From positions 205-64,204 of the forward strand of contig NZ_PNXQ01000008.1 of NCBI RefSeq assembly GCF_005217525.1: a stretch of DNA of 64,000 bases, read 5' to 3'. The notes under the pieces are model-generated. The model was not told the origin of the DNA. It worked only from the letters and a program-made list of their open reading frames with translations, and did no database searches. This document shows, in pieces, positions 42,303 through 52,785 of this stretch (positions are counted from its first letter, which is position 1; every line of letters starts with the position of its first letter). This DNA is from Paenibacillus terrae (GTDB lineage: Bacteria; Bacillota; Bacilli; Paenibacillales; Paenibacillaceae). The translations under genes were made by a program, and so were the position numbers.

Positions 42303-44657
42303 TTATAATGTGATTTCGTATAAAGTACCGCTTCCGCCACGTTCGTCTCCGCCAGGTCCACCTTGACCATCCTGAGCGTTCGAGTTGCTGTTCGTGATGT
42401 CGCTTCCGCTGTCGGATGCTTCAGCATTGGTACTGGTTTCGCCAGTTGTTGTTTTCCATTCATCTGTAGGAATCACTTTGCCATGTTCTTTGATCCATGC
42501 AGTGACTTCGGAGTTGCCGCTATCCGGTCTACCGCCGCCTCCGCCAGAAATCATGAAGTACTTCACTTGACCGCTTTCCACCAGCGCCTTGATCTTATCG
42601 ACGGTATACACCGGATCGGAGGATACAAAGCCGTTCATAATAATCACTTTTTGCCCGGCTTCAATCATGTAAGGAGCGGCTGTTGAATAATTGCTTGCTG
42701 CGAAAAGGTAGGTTTCACCTGTATTATGCTTTTGCAAATAGCTCAGCGTTTTGCTGTCCAAGCTTTGACTACCGTTTGGTCCACCTATTCCTCTGAAGCG
42801 GGTAGAAGATCTCTGTTCTCTGTCTGTGCTTGTTCCTGTGCCTGAAGTAATACCATCAGAGCTGGATTGCTCTGCATTATTGGTTTGGTTATTCGTTTGA
42901 GTTCCTTCAGCTTTTTGCCCATTTGCACCCTGACCTCGGTTGCCAAAATTACCTCCCGGCATTCCGCCACCGCCTCCACCGCCGCCAAATTGTGTCGGTC
43001 CGGCTTGTGGAATCATGCTGTTCCCCCCGTAGGTAATTGGCGTCAACGCCCAGTACACAGGGCCGATGAACATTGCGAGTACACTTGCAATGATGGCATA
43101 TCTCGTGAACTTCTCTGATTTCAATCGTGCTACTACCAGTAGCGCCGTGCCGATGATACCGAGGATCAATACGGCGATGGACCAGCCACTGCCAATGGTG
43201 TCGTTGTAATTTTGCAGGACGAACCAGCTAAATACCGAGGTTGCCAGTACCGCTGCGGGCAACAGCCAGGAGAGCCAGCCGGAACGCTCACGATATTGCT
43301 CCCATAATTTCACGAATCCGGCTCCGAAGAGCACTGCAATTGGTGGTGCGAGCATAATCAGGTAATACTGATGGAAGAAACCGGCTACGCTGAAAAATGC
43401 AGCTACGGGAATCAGCCAGGCCAGCCAGAAGATGACCTCTTTGTGTTTTTGCGTGATATTACGGCGTCGAATGCTTGCAAGCAGGCCGATTGAAGCAATC
43501 AATGCGAATGGGAGCAGCCAGCTGGCTTGACCTGACAGGGCAGATTGGAACAATCGTAAAGGTCCCTTTTCACCAGTGCCGAACATGCCGCCACCGGAAT
43601 TTCCACCCGGTCCACCACCAGGGCCATCCTGACCACCGCCTTGACCGTTACCGCCAAATCCGCCCGGCGGCATTTGGCCACCAGCGCCGTTGCCGCCTGT
43701 TGATGTGCCATCGGTATTGGAAGCGCCTGTTGTAGTACTAGCGTCTGATGATGATGTAGCGGTCTGGGCTTGATCGGAGTTTGCATTGCTACTATTCGTT
43801 GAAGCGTTTCGTTTCCACTCCGAGCGTTGACCGCCACTAGCGCCGCCGCCTGTTCCTCGTTCTCCCGTCAGACGGGATAGGCCGTTGTAGCCAAAGGCCA
43901 GATTCAGTACGGAGTTCGTACCGCTGCTTCCCATATAAGGGCGCTGGTCTGCCGGAGTGGAGTCGACCACGACTGCCCAAGAGAGCGACACAGCCCCGAG
44001 AACGACTGCCGATGCTGCCAGTGTTATCGCTTTTCGCTTCCAGTTAAACTTGGAGGCCAGCAGGTAGAAGAGCCCCAAAGCGGGAACAATCATATAGGCT
44101 TGGAGCATTTTTTCGTTAAAGGCGATACCTACGACTGCGAAAGCCCAGAGGATCGGTCCCATTTTGTGGTTTCTAATGCCTCTGAACAGCAACCATGTTG
44201 CGAGCAGCAGCGTGAAAACCAGCATCGCATCAATGTTATTGGTGCGGCTGACCGCTACTGCAATTGGTGTAGTTGCCATAGCGAAGGCGGCCAATCGAGC
44301 GGCCATCGTACCGAAGCTCGGTTTGACGAGCAGGTAAACGAGCAATACCGACCCGACCTGAGCGAGCGCTTGCGGTAGGATAACACTCCAGCCGTGAAGT
44401 CCGAAGATGTAGGCGCTGAGTGTTTGAATCCAGAAAACCACAGGCGGTTTGTCTACCGTTACCGACCCTGCCGAATCAAGTGATGCGAAGAAGAAGTTGT
44501 GAAAGCTTTCTAGCATGCTTGCTACGGCCGTCGTGTAGTAGGTGTTAACATATTTGTCTTGCCAGATGTTGTATCCGTTCAAAATCGCGGATATCAGCAT
44601 GATGATGATGAGGGGGACGTCCGCCCGGCTCTTGAACCATTTCTTAATCATGTACAT
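42303..44657 (-). CDS. GT39-like membrane glycosyltransferase with Gly-rich loops
   Basis: A 784-residue membrane protein of the ArnT/PMT type. The first 60 residues have a helix and the acidic DKYVNTYYTTAV, and DKPPVVFWIQTLSAYIFG matches the conserved first extracytoplasmic loop. About ten further helices follow. Two extracytoplasmic segments are strongly Gly/Asn/Ser rich (about 270-355 and 560-620, with runs such as GGGGGGGG). The C-terminal domain (about 640-784) is soluble. It would transfer a sugar from the lipid donor made by the neighbouring GT2 to an envelope acceptor. ATG at 44657 or 44651. It heads the operon and is divergent from the two-component genes. Confidence 0.9.
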   Translation of the reverse strand: MYMIKKWFKSRADVPLIIIMLISAILNGYNIWQDKYVNTYYTTAVASMLESFHNFFFASLDSAGSVTVDKPPVVFWIQTLSAYIFGLHGWSVILPQALAQVGSVLLVYLLVKPSFGTMAARLAAFAMATTPIAVAVSRTNNIDAMLVFTLLLATWLLFRGIRNHKMGPILWAFAVVGIAFNEKMLQAYMIVPALGLFYLLASKFNWKRKAITLAASAVVLGAVSLSWAVVVDSTPADQRPYMGSSGTNSVLNLAFGYNGLSRLTGERGTGGGASGGQRSEWKRNASTNSSNANSDQAQTATSSSDASTTTGASNTDGTSTGGNGAGGQMPPGGFGGNGQGGGQDGPGGGPGGNSGGGMFGTGEKGPLRLFQSALSGQASWLLPFALIASIGLLASIRRRNITQKHKEVIFWLAWLIPVAAFFSVAGFFHQYYLIMLAPPIAVLFGAGFVKLWEQYRERSGWLSWLLPAAVLATSVFSWFVLQNYNDTIGSGWSIAVLILGIIGTALLVVARLKSEKFTRYAIIASVLAMFIGPVYWALTPITYGGNSMIPQAGPTQFGGGGGGGGMPGGNFGNRGQGANGQKAEGTQTNNQTNNAEQSSSDGITSGTGTSTDREQRSSTRFRGIGGPNGSQSLDSKTLSYLQKHNTGETYLFAASNYSTAAPYMIEAGQKVIIMNGFVSSDPVYTVDKIKALVESGQVKYFMISGGGGGRPDSGNSEVTAWIKEHGKVIPTDEWKTTTGETSTNAEASDSGSDITNSNSNAQDGQGGPGGDERGGSGTLYEITL

Positions 44658-44938
44658 TCCACTCCCTGTGAAAATTCTTTGTATTTTCCGTTGTTCTAGC
44701 CGCTATCTTCAGGACTGTGGAATGATCAGCCACTTCCGATCTTGGGCCCGGTGAACTACCGGCTTGCTATTATCATGCCTGACGTAGCTGAAATGGTTAT
44801 GAGCGCTCCCTGAATGTTAGCTGAAAGCTGGATAGGGATGCTTTTTTTACGTAAATATTCAGTTATATTAGATACAGGTGAAAATAAATCGATCTTTTAT
44901 TAAGAAAAAAAGTGACTTCATGAAAGGGAAGATAACCG

Positions 44939-45625
44939 ATGAATCCGATACACGGGGTTAAAATTATGCTAGCGGACGATGAGCCGCACATTTTGCAATT
45001 TTTGGAGCTTGGGCTGATTAATGAAGGCTATGAGGTTAAAACAGCTGAGAACGGCAGTGATGCACTGGATTTAGCAAAAGAGTTCCGCCCGCATGTTGCG
45101 GTGCTGGATGTTATGATGCCTGAAATGAATGGCTTTGAGGTATGCCAAAGTCTCAAGGAGACAGAGGATAACATTGCAGTCATTATGCTGACAGCCAAGG
45201 ATGATGTGGATGATCGGGTAAAAGGATTAAAACTGGGCGCGGACGATTATGTCGTGAAACCCTTTAGTTTTAATGAACTGCTGGCCCGGATTGAAGCGCG
45301 TCTGCGCAATCAGTTTCCCGATCTGCTCGGAGAAGTGGTTCACGGACCCTTTCAGGTGGATGATCGACGAAAGGAAATTCGCTACCAAAATCAGGTGCTG
45401 GAGCTGTCGCCTACCGAATATGAACTATTGAAGTTTTTGGTGTTGAATCACGGGATTGTTCTTAGTAAAAGTCGAATCCTGGATCGAGTATGGGGATACG
45501 ATTTTGGGGGCGAGGACAATATTGTCGAGGTGTATATTCGCTCCTTACGTGAAAAGCTCAAAGACAAGGAGCATCGGGTCATCCGTACGCTGCGTGGTGT
45601 TGGGTACCGAGTGGACTTGCTATGA
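44939..45625 (+). CDS. OmpR-family response regulator
   Basis: A 228-residue regulator: receiver domain with acidic pair DDEP, phospho-acceptor D57 in VAVLDVMMPEMNGF and KPFSFNELLARI, then an OmpR/PhoB winged helix (LSPTEYELLKFLVLNHG, RVWGYDFGGEDNIVEVYIRSLREKL). GGGAAGAT precedes the ATG. It overlaps the histidine kinase gene by ATGA. It lies divergent from the glycosyltransferase operon (281 bp between the two start codons), so control of that operon is plausible. Confidence 0.95.
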   Translation: MNPIHGVKIMLADDEPHILQFLELGLINEGYEVKTAENGSDALDLAKEFRPHVAVLDVMMPEMNGFEVCQSLKETEDNIAVIMLTAKDDVDDRVKGLKLGADDYVVKPFSFNELLARIEARLRNQFPDLLGEVVHGPFQVDDRRKEIRYQNQVLELSPTEYELLKFLVLNHGIVLSKSRILDRVWGYDFGGEDNIVEVYIRSLREKLKDKEHRVIRTLRGVGYRVDLL

Positions 45626-47112
45626 AAGCGGCGGGGAAAAGCCGGAGAAGAACTGCGCTCCGTTCTCTCCGCTCCCAGCTTTTGGCCAGGACGTTACTTA
45701 TTTTGGCGCTGCTGCTCGTCTTGATCGGATTTTTACAATATTTCCTGATGAAAGATTTTCTGTATCGCAGTCGGGCGGATGCGATGGGTACTCAGTTAGG
45801 CTCAATTCCTGCCGATTTATTGATTAAAGATTCGCAGGAGAAGAGCGGAAGCTCCACACCCAAAGAAGGAATCAATCGGAAGGATAACCGACCGAGGCCG
45901 TTTTTGTTTTGGGCGGATATGTCGCTGGCTTCCATAGATACAGCTGGAACCTTTACGAGCCTGTCTAACGAAAATGGACTTACGCCGCCGAGGCTCACCG
46001 CTCAGCAATATATTTCGATGCAGCAAAACAAGCACATGCGTTATGGCTATCAATTGCTCACGGATGCCCAAGGGAACGAGCAACTGGTCGTATTCCGTCC
46101 GCTCGGTCCGCCTGACCATTCGAAAGGGCTGCTTCAAATGGGTGTATCCACAACTTCCATGCAAGAGCAACTGATTAACCAGTTGCGTACCTTCATTTTA
46201 CTATCTCTGATTGCGCTCGCAATTGGTCTGGCGCTTATGCTTCCAGTGCTGCGGCGCACGTTGGTGCCCCTTTCGAGGATGGTCGAGGCGGTCAAACGCA
46301 TTGATGCGGGCAATCTGGCCGAGCGCTTTGACGCAGAGCAGGGGCAGTATGAGGTGGACCGATTGGCGGTATCCTTTAACGGGATGCTGGAACGGCTGGA
46401 GCATTCATTTGCTGCCGAGCGCGAGTTACAGATGCAGATGAGACGGTTTATTGCGGATGCTTCCCATGAATTGCGCACCCCGCTCACTTCGATTCACGGG
46501 TTCTTGGAGGTGCTGCTTCGTGGAGCCGCATCTAATCCAAAGCAGCTTCAATCTGCACTGGAGAGTATGTATGGAGAATCCAAACGGATGAACAAGCTTG
46601 TCTCCGATTTACTGTTGCTGGCTAAGCTGGACCGGACGCCCGAATTGAAGCTGGAAGATATGTCGCTGGATACGTTGCTGCTGGAAATGAAGCCGCAGCT
46701 TCTGATGCTGGCGGGCAAGCGAAGAGTGATTTTTGATATGACAGCGGGTGTGCGAGTGCTGGCTGAAGGGGATAAAATCAAGCAGGTAGTGCTCAATCTG
46801 TTCCATAATGCTGTTCAGCATACAGATATGGAGAGAGGTGTGATCCATGTAAACTTGTCTGCCGGGAAGAAGCTGGCGGATATTCAGATTCGTGATAACG
46901 GGCCGGGCATGAGTAAAGAGCAGCTGGATCGGATTTTTGAACGCTTTTACCGTGGAGATGAGTCACGTACGCGCAGCTCGGGCGGAGCTGGTCTTGGTCT
47001 GGCGATTACACAGTCTATTGTGGAAGCACACGGTGGAAAAATCACCGCTGCAAGTACGCCGGGAGAAGGGAGTGTATTCAAGGTCGCGCTACCGTTAGCG
47101 GGGACGGTATAA
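45622..47112 (+). CDS. Sensor histidine kinase
   Basis: A 496-residue kinase. Two membrane helices (about 25-45 and 190-210) bracket an extracytoplasmic sensor of about 145 residues; then come HAMP (LVPLSRMVEAVKRIDAGNLAERF), HisKA with ADASHELRTPLTSIHGFLE (His near 283) and HATPase_c with DNGPGMSKEQLDRIFERFYRGDESR and GGAGLGLAI. The ATGA overlap with the response regulator indicates an obligate pair. The signal is unknown; the sensor domain is not a PAS fold I can identify. Confidence 0.94.
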   Translation: MKAAGKSRRRTALRSLRSQLLARTLLILALLLVLIGFLQYFLMKDFLYRSRADAMGTQLGSIPADLLIKDSQEKSGSSTPKEGINRKDNRPRPFLFWADMSLASIDTAGTFTSLSNENGLTPPRLTAQQYISMQQNKHMRYGYQLLTDAQGNEQLVVFRPLGPPDHSKGLLQMGVSTTSMQEQLINQLRTFILLSLIALAIGLALMLPVLRRTLVPLSRMVEAVKRIDAGNLAERFDAEQGQYEVDRLAVSFNGMLERLEHSFAAERELQMQMRRFIADASHELRTPLTSIHGFLEVLLRGAASNPKQLQSALESMYGESKRMNKLVSDLLLLAKLDRTPELKLEDMSLDTLLLEMKPQLLMLAGKRRVIFDMTAGVRVLAEGDKIKQVVLNLFHNAVQHTDMERGVIHVNLSAGKKLADIQIRDNGPGMSKEQLDRIFERFYRGDESRTRSSGGAGLGLAITQSIVEAHGGKITAASTPGEGSVFKVALPLAGTV

Positions 47113-47121
47113 CATAAAAAC

Positions 47122-47170
47122 AGCCTCCTGAACCGTGACGTTGTCTATAACGCGGCTCAGGAGGCTTTTG
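47122..47170. terminator. Bidirectional terminator
   Basis: AGCCTCCTGA (47122-47131) pairs with TCAGGAGGCT (47157-47166) and ends in TTTT. It separates the kinase from the convergent SLH protease. Confidence 0.85.
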
Positions 47171-47172
47171 GG

Positions 47173-50100
47173 TTAGTTAATCAATGCAGCCTTTTGTAAA
47201 AGCACGTGCAGCACCTTGGCAGATGCTTCACGCGTTGTAGGCGCATTCGGCTGGAAGTAGGAGGAGCCCTTGATGGTTGCTCCGTTGATAATGCCTGCCG
47301 CGCTTACTTTTTCAATGCTATCCTTGGCATAGCCTGCAAAGGATGAAGCATCATGATACGGTGTGCGGGCAGGGCCATCGACAGATGCTTTGATCTGGAG
47401 CAGGTCTACTGCCTTGCTCAGCACGACAGCAATTTCCTGCCGACTGATGTTAGCGTTCGGATCGAATTTGTCGCCGCTGCGACCTGTGATCAATCCGGCC
47501 TCATAAGCGGCTGCTACATCGCCAGAATACCAGCTATCTGCTGGAATATCGCCGAATGGTGCGGCAGTACCCGGTGTCAGGCCAAGAGCCCGGGTTACCA
47601 AAGCTGCAAATTCCGCACGTGTCACGTTCTTCTTCGGTGAGAAGGCCGTGTCTGTGGTGCCGTTGATCAGCAGCTTGTTCGCAAGCGACTGAATCTCGGA
47701 TTGAGCATACGACGATGAAATATCTTCAAAGCTAACGGGACGAGTCGCCGCTGCATACGTCGAGAAGCCCGGACGGCTTACCTTAACGATTGTTGATCCA
47801 TCTGCTTGCTTGGAAAAGACGGATGGAACAGGGTAAACATTTCCGTTAGCTGTATAGAGAACACCGGCTGTATTTGACTCAATTTGGCCAGGTACGGTAA
47901 AGGAACGACTAATGAACTGTCCTGGTGCAACCTTAAGCGGTTCGCTCTTGCCTCCAGTGACAACATTAGCTTCAAACCCTACAGGGGTGCCAATCACAGT
48001 TGAGCCTTTCAGCTTGCTCGTAAATGTGTTGCTTTCCTGTGCCTGGCTGCTGATTATCACTTCAATGCCTGCACCGGCAGGGGCATTTTTCAGAGCAGAT
48101 ATCGGCAAAGCCAGGGAAGCTCCTGTGTTGCTCACAATCAGGCTGCTTCCTGCTGAAGCCTTGCCCAGTGTTGTCAGTTGGGCGGAAGTCAGCGCTGCTT
48201 TGGTTGTTTGACCTGCTTGGCTGCTGGCCGACAGGACAATGGCTATTGGGCTGGAGCCTGCTGCCGTCACAGTAGTCTGCAAATCTGCATCGGTTACAGT
48301 CAGTGACTGTACATTGTTGTTAACCACGACAGTTGTGGCTACCGCTTTTACGGCCTGTCCTTGCTTCACTACGGATTGAAGTGAAGGTGCAGATGTAGCG
48401 ACAGGGGTGGATGTGGTGGTTGAAGCGGAAGGTGTAGTATTACTTCTGCCGCCACCTCCACCACCGCCTCCACCGCTACTGCTGCCGGAAGTGGCACTAT
48501 TGTCGACGCGGATGGCCTTCATAGCGCTGAAAAATTTAGGACCGTTAGTATTGGTCTCGACTTCGCCTTTCGCATTCAGTTCCGGCGAATTAACCTCCAG
48601 CTTATACACACCGTCCTTCAAATGCTGGATAACGGGCTGACCGCTGGCATCCAGAACAGGCCTTCCGTTAGCATCGTATTCGACATAGCTTCCGTCAATG
48701 TCCTTGAAGGAGTATGCTCCTTGCTTGAGACGGGCGTTAACTCCTTGCTCCCTAGGAGTCGTAATTCCATTAATAAGACCAATTAATTTATCATCTATGC
48801 CATATACATAAAGAGCAATTTGGTTTGTTTTATCCGTGGTCAGGCGGAAAGCAAGATCTGTTGTGCGTTGGGCACCTGTACGATTCGGGTAAATAATCGG
48901 GTTGGTTATACTCAGGTCCTGCAAGCCGAAGCCTGTAGTCGGATTTTCCTTGCCAACATGAACGACGAACGGCAGATGCAAGGTAGGTAGTCCGGCGCTT
49001 TTCAGGATGACTTCTCCCTCATATACGCCTGTAGCTGCACTTGAGCTTGGCTGCACGGACAGGAAGAACGGTTGGGATTTACCCGCTTCTGCCGAGATCG
49101 CCCCATTCGTGCCGACACCTTGCAACTGAACAGCGATATTGCTCACGTCAGGTGTAGCAACGGGCTTGGCAGGGTCGGAGGTTACATGATCATGCAAAAT
49201 GTAGCTTGCTTCATACTGTACGCTGTTTGCGGACAGATTTTTAAGCTGCAATTGAATTTGCTTGGCATCACTGCCTGGTTTTAACACCCCGAAGCTGGCG
49301 GAAGGATTGTAGTTCACGACCTCCTGCCGATTGAAGTTCTTATCGAGAATCGTAATCTTTTCAACAGTTTCCAGCAGGGCTGGTGTCTGAATCGCATTGG
49401 CGATGTTTACAAGTCCTGCACCTTGGGAATACACATCGTATTGGATTTGATCCTCGTCGTAAAGCGTATCCGACGTGTTCGCCAGAGCAGCACGGATATC
49501 GAACGGCGTCCAGTTTGGATGCTGCTGCTTCAGCAGAACAGCAAGTCCGGCTACATGCGGAGAAGCCATACTGGTTCCGTTGCTACGTTTGTAAGCATGA
49601 TCATAAGAGGCATCTGGATAGAACTTGGCGAAAGCAGGATAGGTTGACATAATACTAACTCCTGGCGCGCTTACATCCGGCTTGATGCTAAGTAGTTCGT
49701 CTCCGTTCGGCCCACGGGAGCTGAATCCAGCCATCGTATTGCCTGCATTATCTGTGCGAATAAACTTCTCTCCGAAGGAGACAGAGAATTTTTCTCCGGC
49801 ATTGTCGACGAGTTGTTTAGCCAGCGCGCGACCTTCCTTACCTTTCATATCAAAGGTCGGAATAAAATCAAAGCTGTCGCCCTGGTTAGCGTTTACGTAG
49901 CTATCTAGACTCGGGATGGAGTCTGTCAAATCAGCCTGCGTGATGTCAGTCGTTTTTGCTCTCCCGTTAAAAATGATTACGGCTTTTGCGCCGTTTTCTT
50001 TTGCATTTGCAATTTTATCCACGAATGCCAGGCTTCCACGTGACACGATGACAATTTTTCCGGCTACATCTTTTCCTTCAAAATCATCAGGCTGCCCCAA

Positions 50101-51465
50101 ATTTGCATATACCAGTTCATAAGGGGCAGTTCCCAGAATTGAAGCAAAATCCTCTTGGCCAGTTCCCCAGCCCAACAGATTAAACCCGTAATGTGCATAA
50201 GCATCAGCGGTTACTGTTTTCTTCAATTCACCATTCGCTTCCCAATAGGAATCACGGGTAACTGAAGCTGTGCCTGAGAAGCTTTTGCTTGGCGAGGTTG
50301 CCGCACCGACGGAAATCGCCAACTGGGATGAGGCCGGGGAACCCATTGAATAATAATAATTCCCGTCTTGTGCTGCATTACCATTCGCAATGACAGCAAC
50401 TACACCGGAAAGCACCGCATTATTAATGGCAATGGAGTCCGGGGAGTTCGGGTCCTTCTCGGAGTCTGAGCCGAGGGACAGGTTAATCACGTTCATGCCA
50501 TCCTTGACAGCGCGTTCAATACCGTCAATGACCTGTGCGGAGGAACCGGAGGAACGCCCGGTTTTGGTATTGCGTCCAAGCACTTTATATACGTATAAGT
50601 CCGATTTATAGGCAATACCCTTTTGTACAATATCTGCCGTTTTATTAGCGGCCTGGCCAGCAATTGTACCGGAGACGTGTGTACCGTGTGTTGTTCCGGC
50701 AAAACCTGTGCCGTACGGGTCATTCTCTTTTTCAAGGAAAGGCTCCTCGTAAGGATCATTGTCCTGCTCAAAAGAGTCATATCCACCCTTGTAAGCTGCT
50801 TTCAAATCCGGGTGCTCATAATCGATCCCGGTATCAATAACCCCGACCTTAATCCCTTCGCCTGTCAAACCTTTAGCCCAGGCTTCAGGAACGCCAATTT
50901 GATCAAGCGGTGCGTTATCATACGTTGCTTCGCTGGCGGTGAGTGTTGGCGGGTCCTGTACGGGGATGGAATAATACGTTTTGTTTTCGTGGATGGATTT
51001 TACACCTGGCAATTTAGCCAGTTCTGGAATTTTGTTAGCTGGCAGCGTAACCTCCAAGCCATTAAGCACCGTGTTGTACTGGTAATTTACCTGAAGGGGA
51101 ATGCTGCGCTCTGCCGCTCTATCCACGAACGATGTTTGCTCGTTGACGATAGCGGATTCCGCTTTTTGTTCGGATCGAGCTGTGAAAGTCTGATTGCCCG
51201 ACCGTGCCGCATATTTGTCCACGGCTAGTGGCTCACCATCAAGCTGTACGATGACTCTGACCTGCTGCGAGGAAGTGGTACTCAGCTCGGGCGAAATGAA
51301 CGCTGGAGTCGCTTCGGAAGTCAAAGCTTCCTGTGCTTCTAAAAATGAACGAGTTTGCAGGTCTACGGTAGCGGCAGAACCGACAGACGGAAAAGACAAG
51401 CCTGCGGTCAAAGCAAGAGCGAGTGTTATGACAGGAATTTTTTTAAAAATGATCGGCTTTTTCAA
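47173..51465 (-). CDS. S-layer-anchored subtilase (S8 + PA + 3 SLH)
   Basis: About 1430 residues, exported by a signal peptide (MKKPIIFKKIPVITLALAL...GSAA). An inhibitor-I9-like propeptide (about 60-150) precedes the S8 domain with Asp in VGVIDTGIDYEHPDL (near 208), His in HGTHVSGTIAGQ (near 262) and Ser in NGTSMASPHVAG (near 632). A protease-associated insert sits between His and Ser. Fn3-like beta domains follow, then a Gly9 linker (near 1000). Three SLH modules end the protein (YAQSEIQSLANKLLINGTT; SWYSGDVAAAYEAGLITGR; YAKDSIEKVSAAGIINGAT) for cell-wall attachment. Start TTG 51465 has AAAGAGGG six bases before; the upstream TTG at 51483 has none. Confidence 0.93.
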   Translation of the reverse strand: MKKPIIFKKIPVITLALALTAGLSFPSVGSAATVDLQTRSFLEAQEALTSEATPAFISPELSTTSSQQVRVIVQLDGEPLAVDKYAARSGNQTFTARSEQKAESAIVNEQTSFVDRAAERSIPLQVNYQYNTVLNGLEVTLPANKIPELAKLPGVKSIHENKTYYSIPVQDPPTLTASEATYDNAPLDQIGVPEAWAKGLTGEGIKVGVIDTGIDYEHPDLKAAYKGGYDSFEQDNDPYEEPFLEKENDPYGTGFAGTTHGTHVSGTIAGQAANKTADIVQKGIAYKSDLYVYKVLGRNTKTGRSSGSSAQVIDGIERAVKDGMNVINLSLGSDSEKDPNSPDSIAINNAVLSGVVAVIANGNAAQDGNYYYSMGSPASSQLAISVGAATSPSKSFSGTASVTRDSYWEANGELKKTVTADAYAHYGFNLLGWGTGQEDFASILGTAPYELVYANLGQPDDFEGKDVAGKIVIVSRGSLAFVDKIANAKENGAKAVIIFNGRAKTTDITQADLTDSIPSLDSYVNANQGDSFDFIPTFDMKGKEGRALAKQLVDNAGEKFSVSFGEKFIRTDNAGNTMAGFSSRGPNGDELLSIKPDVSAPGVSIMSTYPAFAKFYPDASYDHAYKRSNGTSMASPHVAGLAVLLKQQHPNWTPFDIRAALANTSDTLYDEDQIQYDVYSQGAGLVNIANAIQTPALLETVEKITILDKNFNRQEVVNYNPSASFGVLKPGSDAKQIQLQLKNLSANSVQYEASYILHDHVTSDPAKPVATPDVSNIAVQLQGVGTNGAISAEAGKSQPFFLSVQPSSSAATGVYEGEVILKSAGLPTLHLPFVVHVGKENPTTGFGLQDLSITNPIIYPNRTGAQRTTDLAFRLTTDKTNQIALYVYGIDDKLIGLINGITTPREQGVNARLKQGAYSFKDIDGSYVEYDANGRPVLDASGQPVIQHLKDGVYKLEVNSPELNAKGEVETNTNGPKFFSAMKAIRVDNSATSGSSSGGGGGGGGGRSNTTPSASTTTSTPVATSAPSLQSVVKQGQAVKAVATTVVVNNNVQSLTVTDADLQTTVTAAGSSPIAIVLSASSQAGQTTKAALTSAQLTTLGKASAGSSLIVSNTGASLALPISALKNAPAGAGIEVIISSQAQESNTFTSKLKGSTVIGTPVGFEANVVTGGKSEPLKVAPGQFISRSFTVPGQIESNTAGVLYTANGNVYPVPSVFSKQADGSTIVKVSRPGFSTYAAATRPVSFEDISSSYAQSEIQSLANKLLINGTTDTAFSPKKNVTRAEFAALVTRALGLTPGTAAPFGDIPADSWYSGDVAAAYEAGLITGRSGDKFDPNANISRQEIAVVLSKAVDLLQIKASVDGPARTPYHDASSFAGYAKDSIEKVSAAGIINGATIKGSSYFQPNAPTTREASAKVLHVLLQKAALIN

Positions 51466-51757
51466 AGATTTCCCTCTTTTCAATCAAAATATGATTTTTC
51501 TACATACTAGGATTTGAAGTCACTGCCGAAGTTCTCACGCCTCCCTCAAAGATTCAAATGATAGAATTGACCACTGGTGACTAACTTGCCAGTTTTGAGG
51601 AATATCTTACCATGTTAGTGGGATATATTACTATATGTTTTTTATATTTTTAGAAAAAATAAGGTTAACTTCACATACATATTCCATGGGAATGTTATGA
51701 ATTTAATAGATTATTTTTGAAATCATTCAAAGGGGAATGGGAGAATAGGAGATTTAA

Positions 51758-51766
51758 TGATATAAT
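51758..51766 (+). promoter_or_regulatory. Extended -10 promoter for ppaC
   Basis: TGATATAAT (TGnTATAAT) at 51758-51766, about 62 bp before the ppaC ATG, without a clear -35. The gap 51484-51827 otherwise holds only AT-rich divergent upstream regions; no gene seen. Confidence 0.5.
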
Positions 51767-51827
51767 CTGCATTGGAATTGTTGATATTTCACGAGAATGT
51801 AAAATGCTTAGTGCAAAGGAGTCGATT

Positions 51828-52763
51828 ATGTTGGCAAAGACATTGATTTTCGGGCATAAAAATCCGGATACGGATACGATTTGCTCAGCTATTGCTTATG
51901 CAGACTTGAAAACCAAACTGGGCGCGGACGTGGAGCCGGTTCGTCTGGGTGAGGTAAACGGGGAAACGCAGTATGCACTGGATTATTTCAAAGTGAGTGC
52001 GCCGCGTCTGGTTGAACAGGTTGCTGAGGAAACAGACAGCGTCATTCTGGTCGATCATAATGAACGCCAGCAAAGCGCGGTTGACATTGATAAAGTGCGT
52101 GTAACTGAAGTCATCGACCATCACCGGATCGCTAACTTTGAAACAAGCCAGCCGTTGTACTTTCGCGCTGAGCCTGTAGGCTGCACAGCCACGATTTTGA
52201 ACAAGCTGTACAAGGAAAACGGGATAGCGGTTCCGAAAGAAATCGCAGGTCTGATGCTGTCCGCGATCATTTCCGATTCCCTGCTGTTCAAATCCCCAAC
52301 CTGCACCGACCAAGACGTAGCTGCTGCCCGTGAACTGGCTGAAATCGCTGGTGTGGATGCAGATAGCTACGGTTTTGATCTGCTGAAAGCAGGAGCTGAT
52401 TTGAGCGGCCACACGATTGAGCAGCTGGTAAGTCTGGATGCAAAGGAATTCCAGATGAACGGACGCAAAGTGGAAATTGCGCAGGTGAATGCGGTAGACG
52501 TTAACGATGTGCTGTCTCGTCAATCCGAGCTGGAAGCAGCGCTGTCCCAAACGATTGCAGCTAAAAATCTGGATCTGTTCCTGTTCATCGTAACGGATAT
52601 TGTGAACAGTGATTCCATTGGTATTGCGCTGGGAAGCCAAGCACAAGCGGTCGAAAAGGCCTACAATGTGCAGCTCGACGACAACAAAGCCGTTCTGAAG
52701 GGTGTCGTATCCCGCAAATCTCAGATCGTACCTGTATTGACAGACACTTTTAACAGTCTGTAA
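51828..52763 (+). CDS. ppaC: Manganese-dependent inorganic pyrophosphatase
   Basis: A 311-residue family II pyrophosphatase of the DHH superfamily: [18 protein letters not shown] (metal His/Asp), [15 protein letters not shown] and a C-terminal substrate-binding domain with [10 protein letters not shown] (substrate Arg-Lys). It hydrolyses pyrophosphate to drive biosynthesis. Length is normal for the family. ATG 51828 with AAAGGAG eight bases ahead was chosen; an in-frame start at 51717 lacks one. Confidence 0.96.
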   Translation: MLAKTLIFGHKNPDTDTICSAIAYADLKTKLGADVEPVRLGEVNGETQYALDYFKVSAPRLVEQVAEETDSVILVDHNERQQSAVDIDKVRVTEVIDHHRIANFETSQPLYFRAEPVGCTATILNKLYKENGIAVPKEIAGLMLSAIISDSLLFKSPTCTDQDVAAARELAEIAGVDADSYGFDLLKAGADLSGHTIEQLVSLDAKEFQMNGRKVEIAQVNAVDVNDVLSRQSELEAALSQTIAAKNLDLFLFIVTDIVNSDSIGIALGSQAQAVEKAYNVQLDDNKAVLKGVVSRKSQIVPVLTDTFNSL

Positions 52764-52785
52764 TTCGGAAGCAGGCTACTATATG

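Noticed and set aside
48447-48482. Run of repeated Gly codons as a sequencing artefact
   Set aside because: It is in frame as a Gly linker between fn3-like and SLH parts, so it is likely real.
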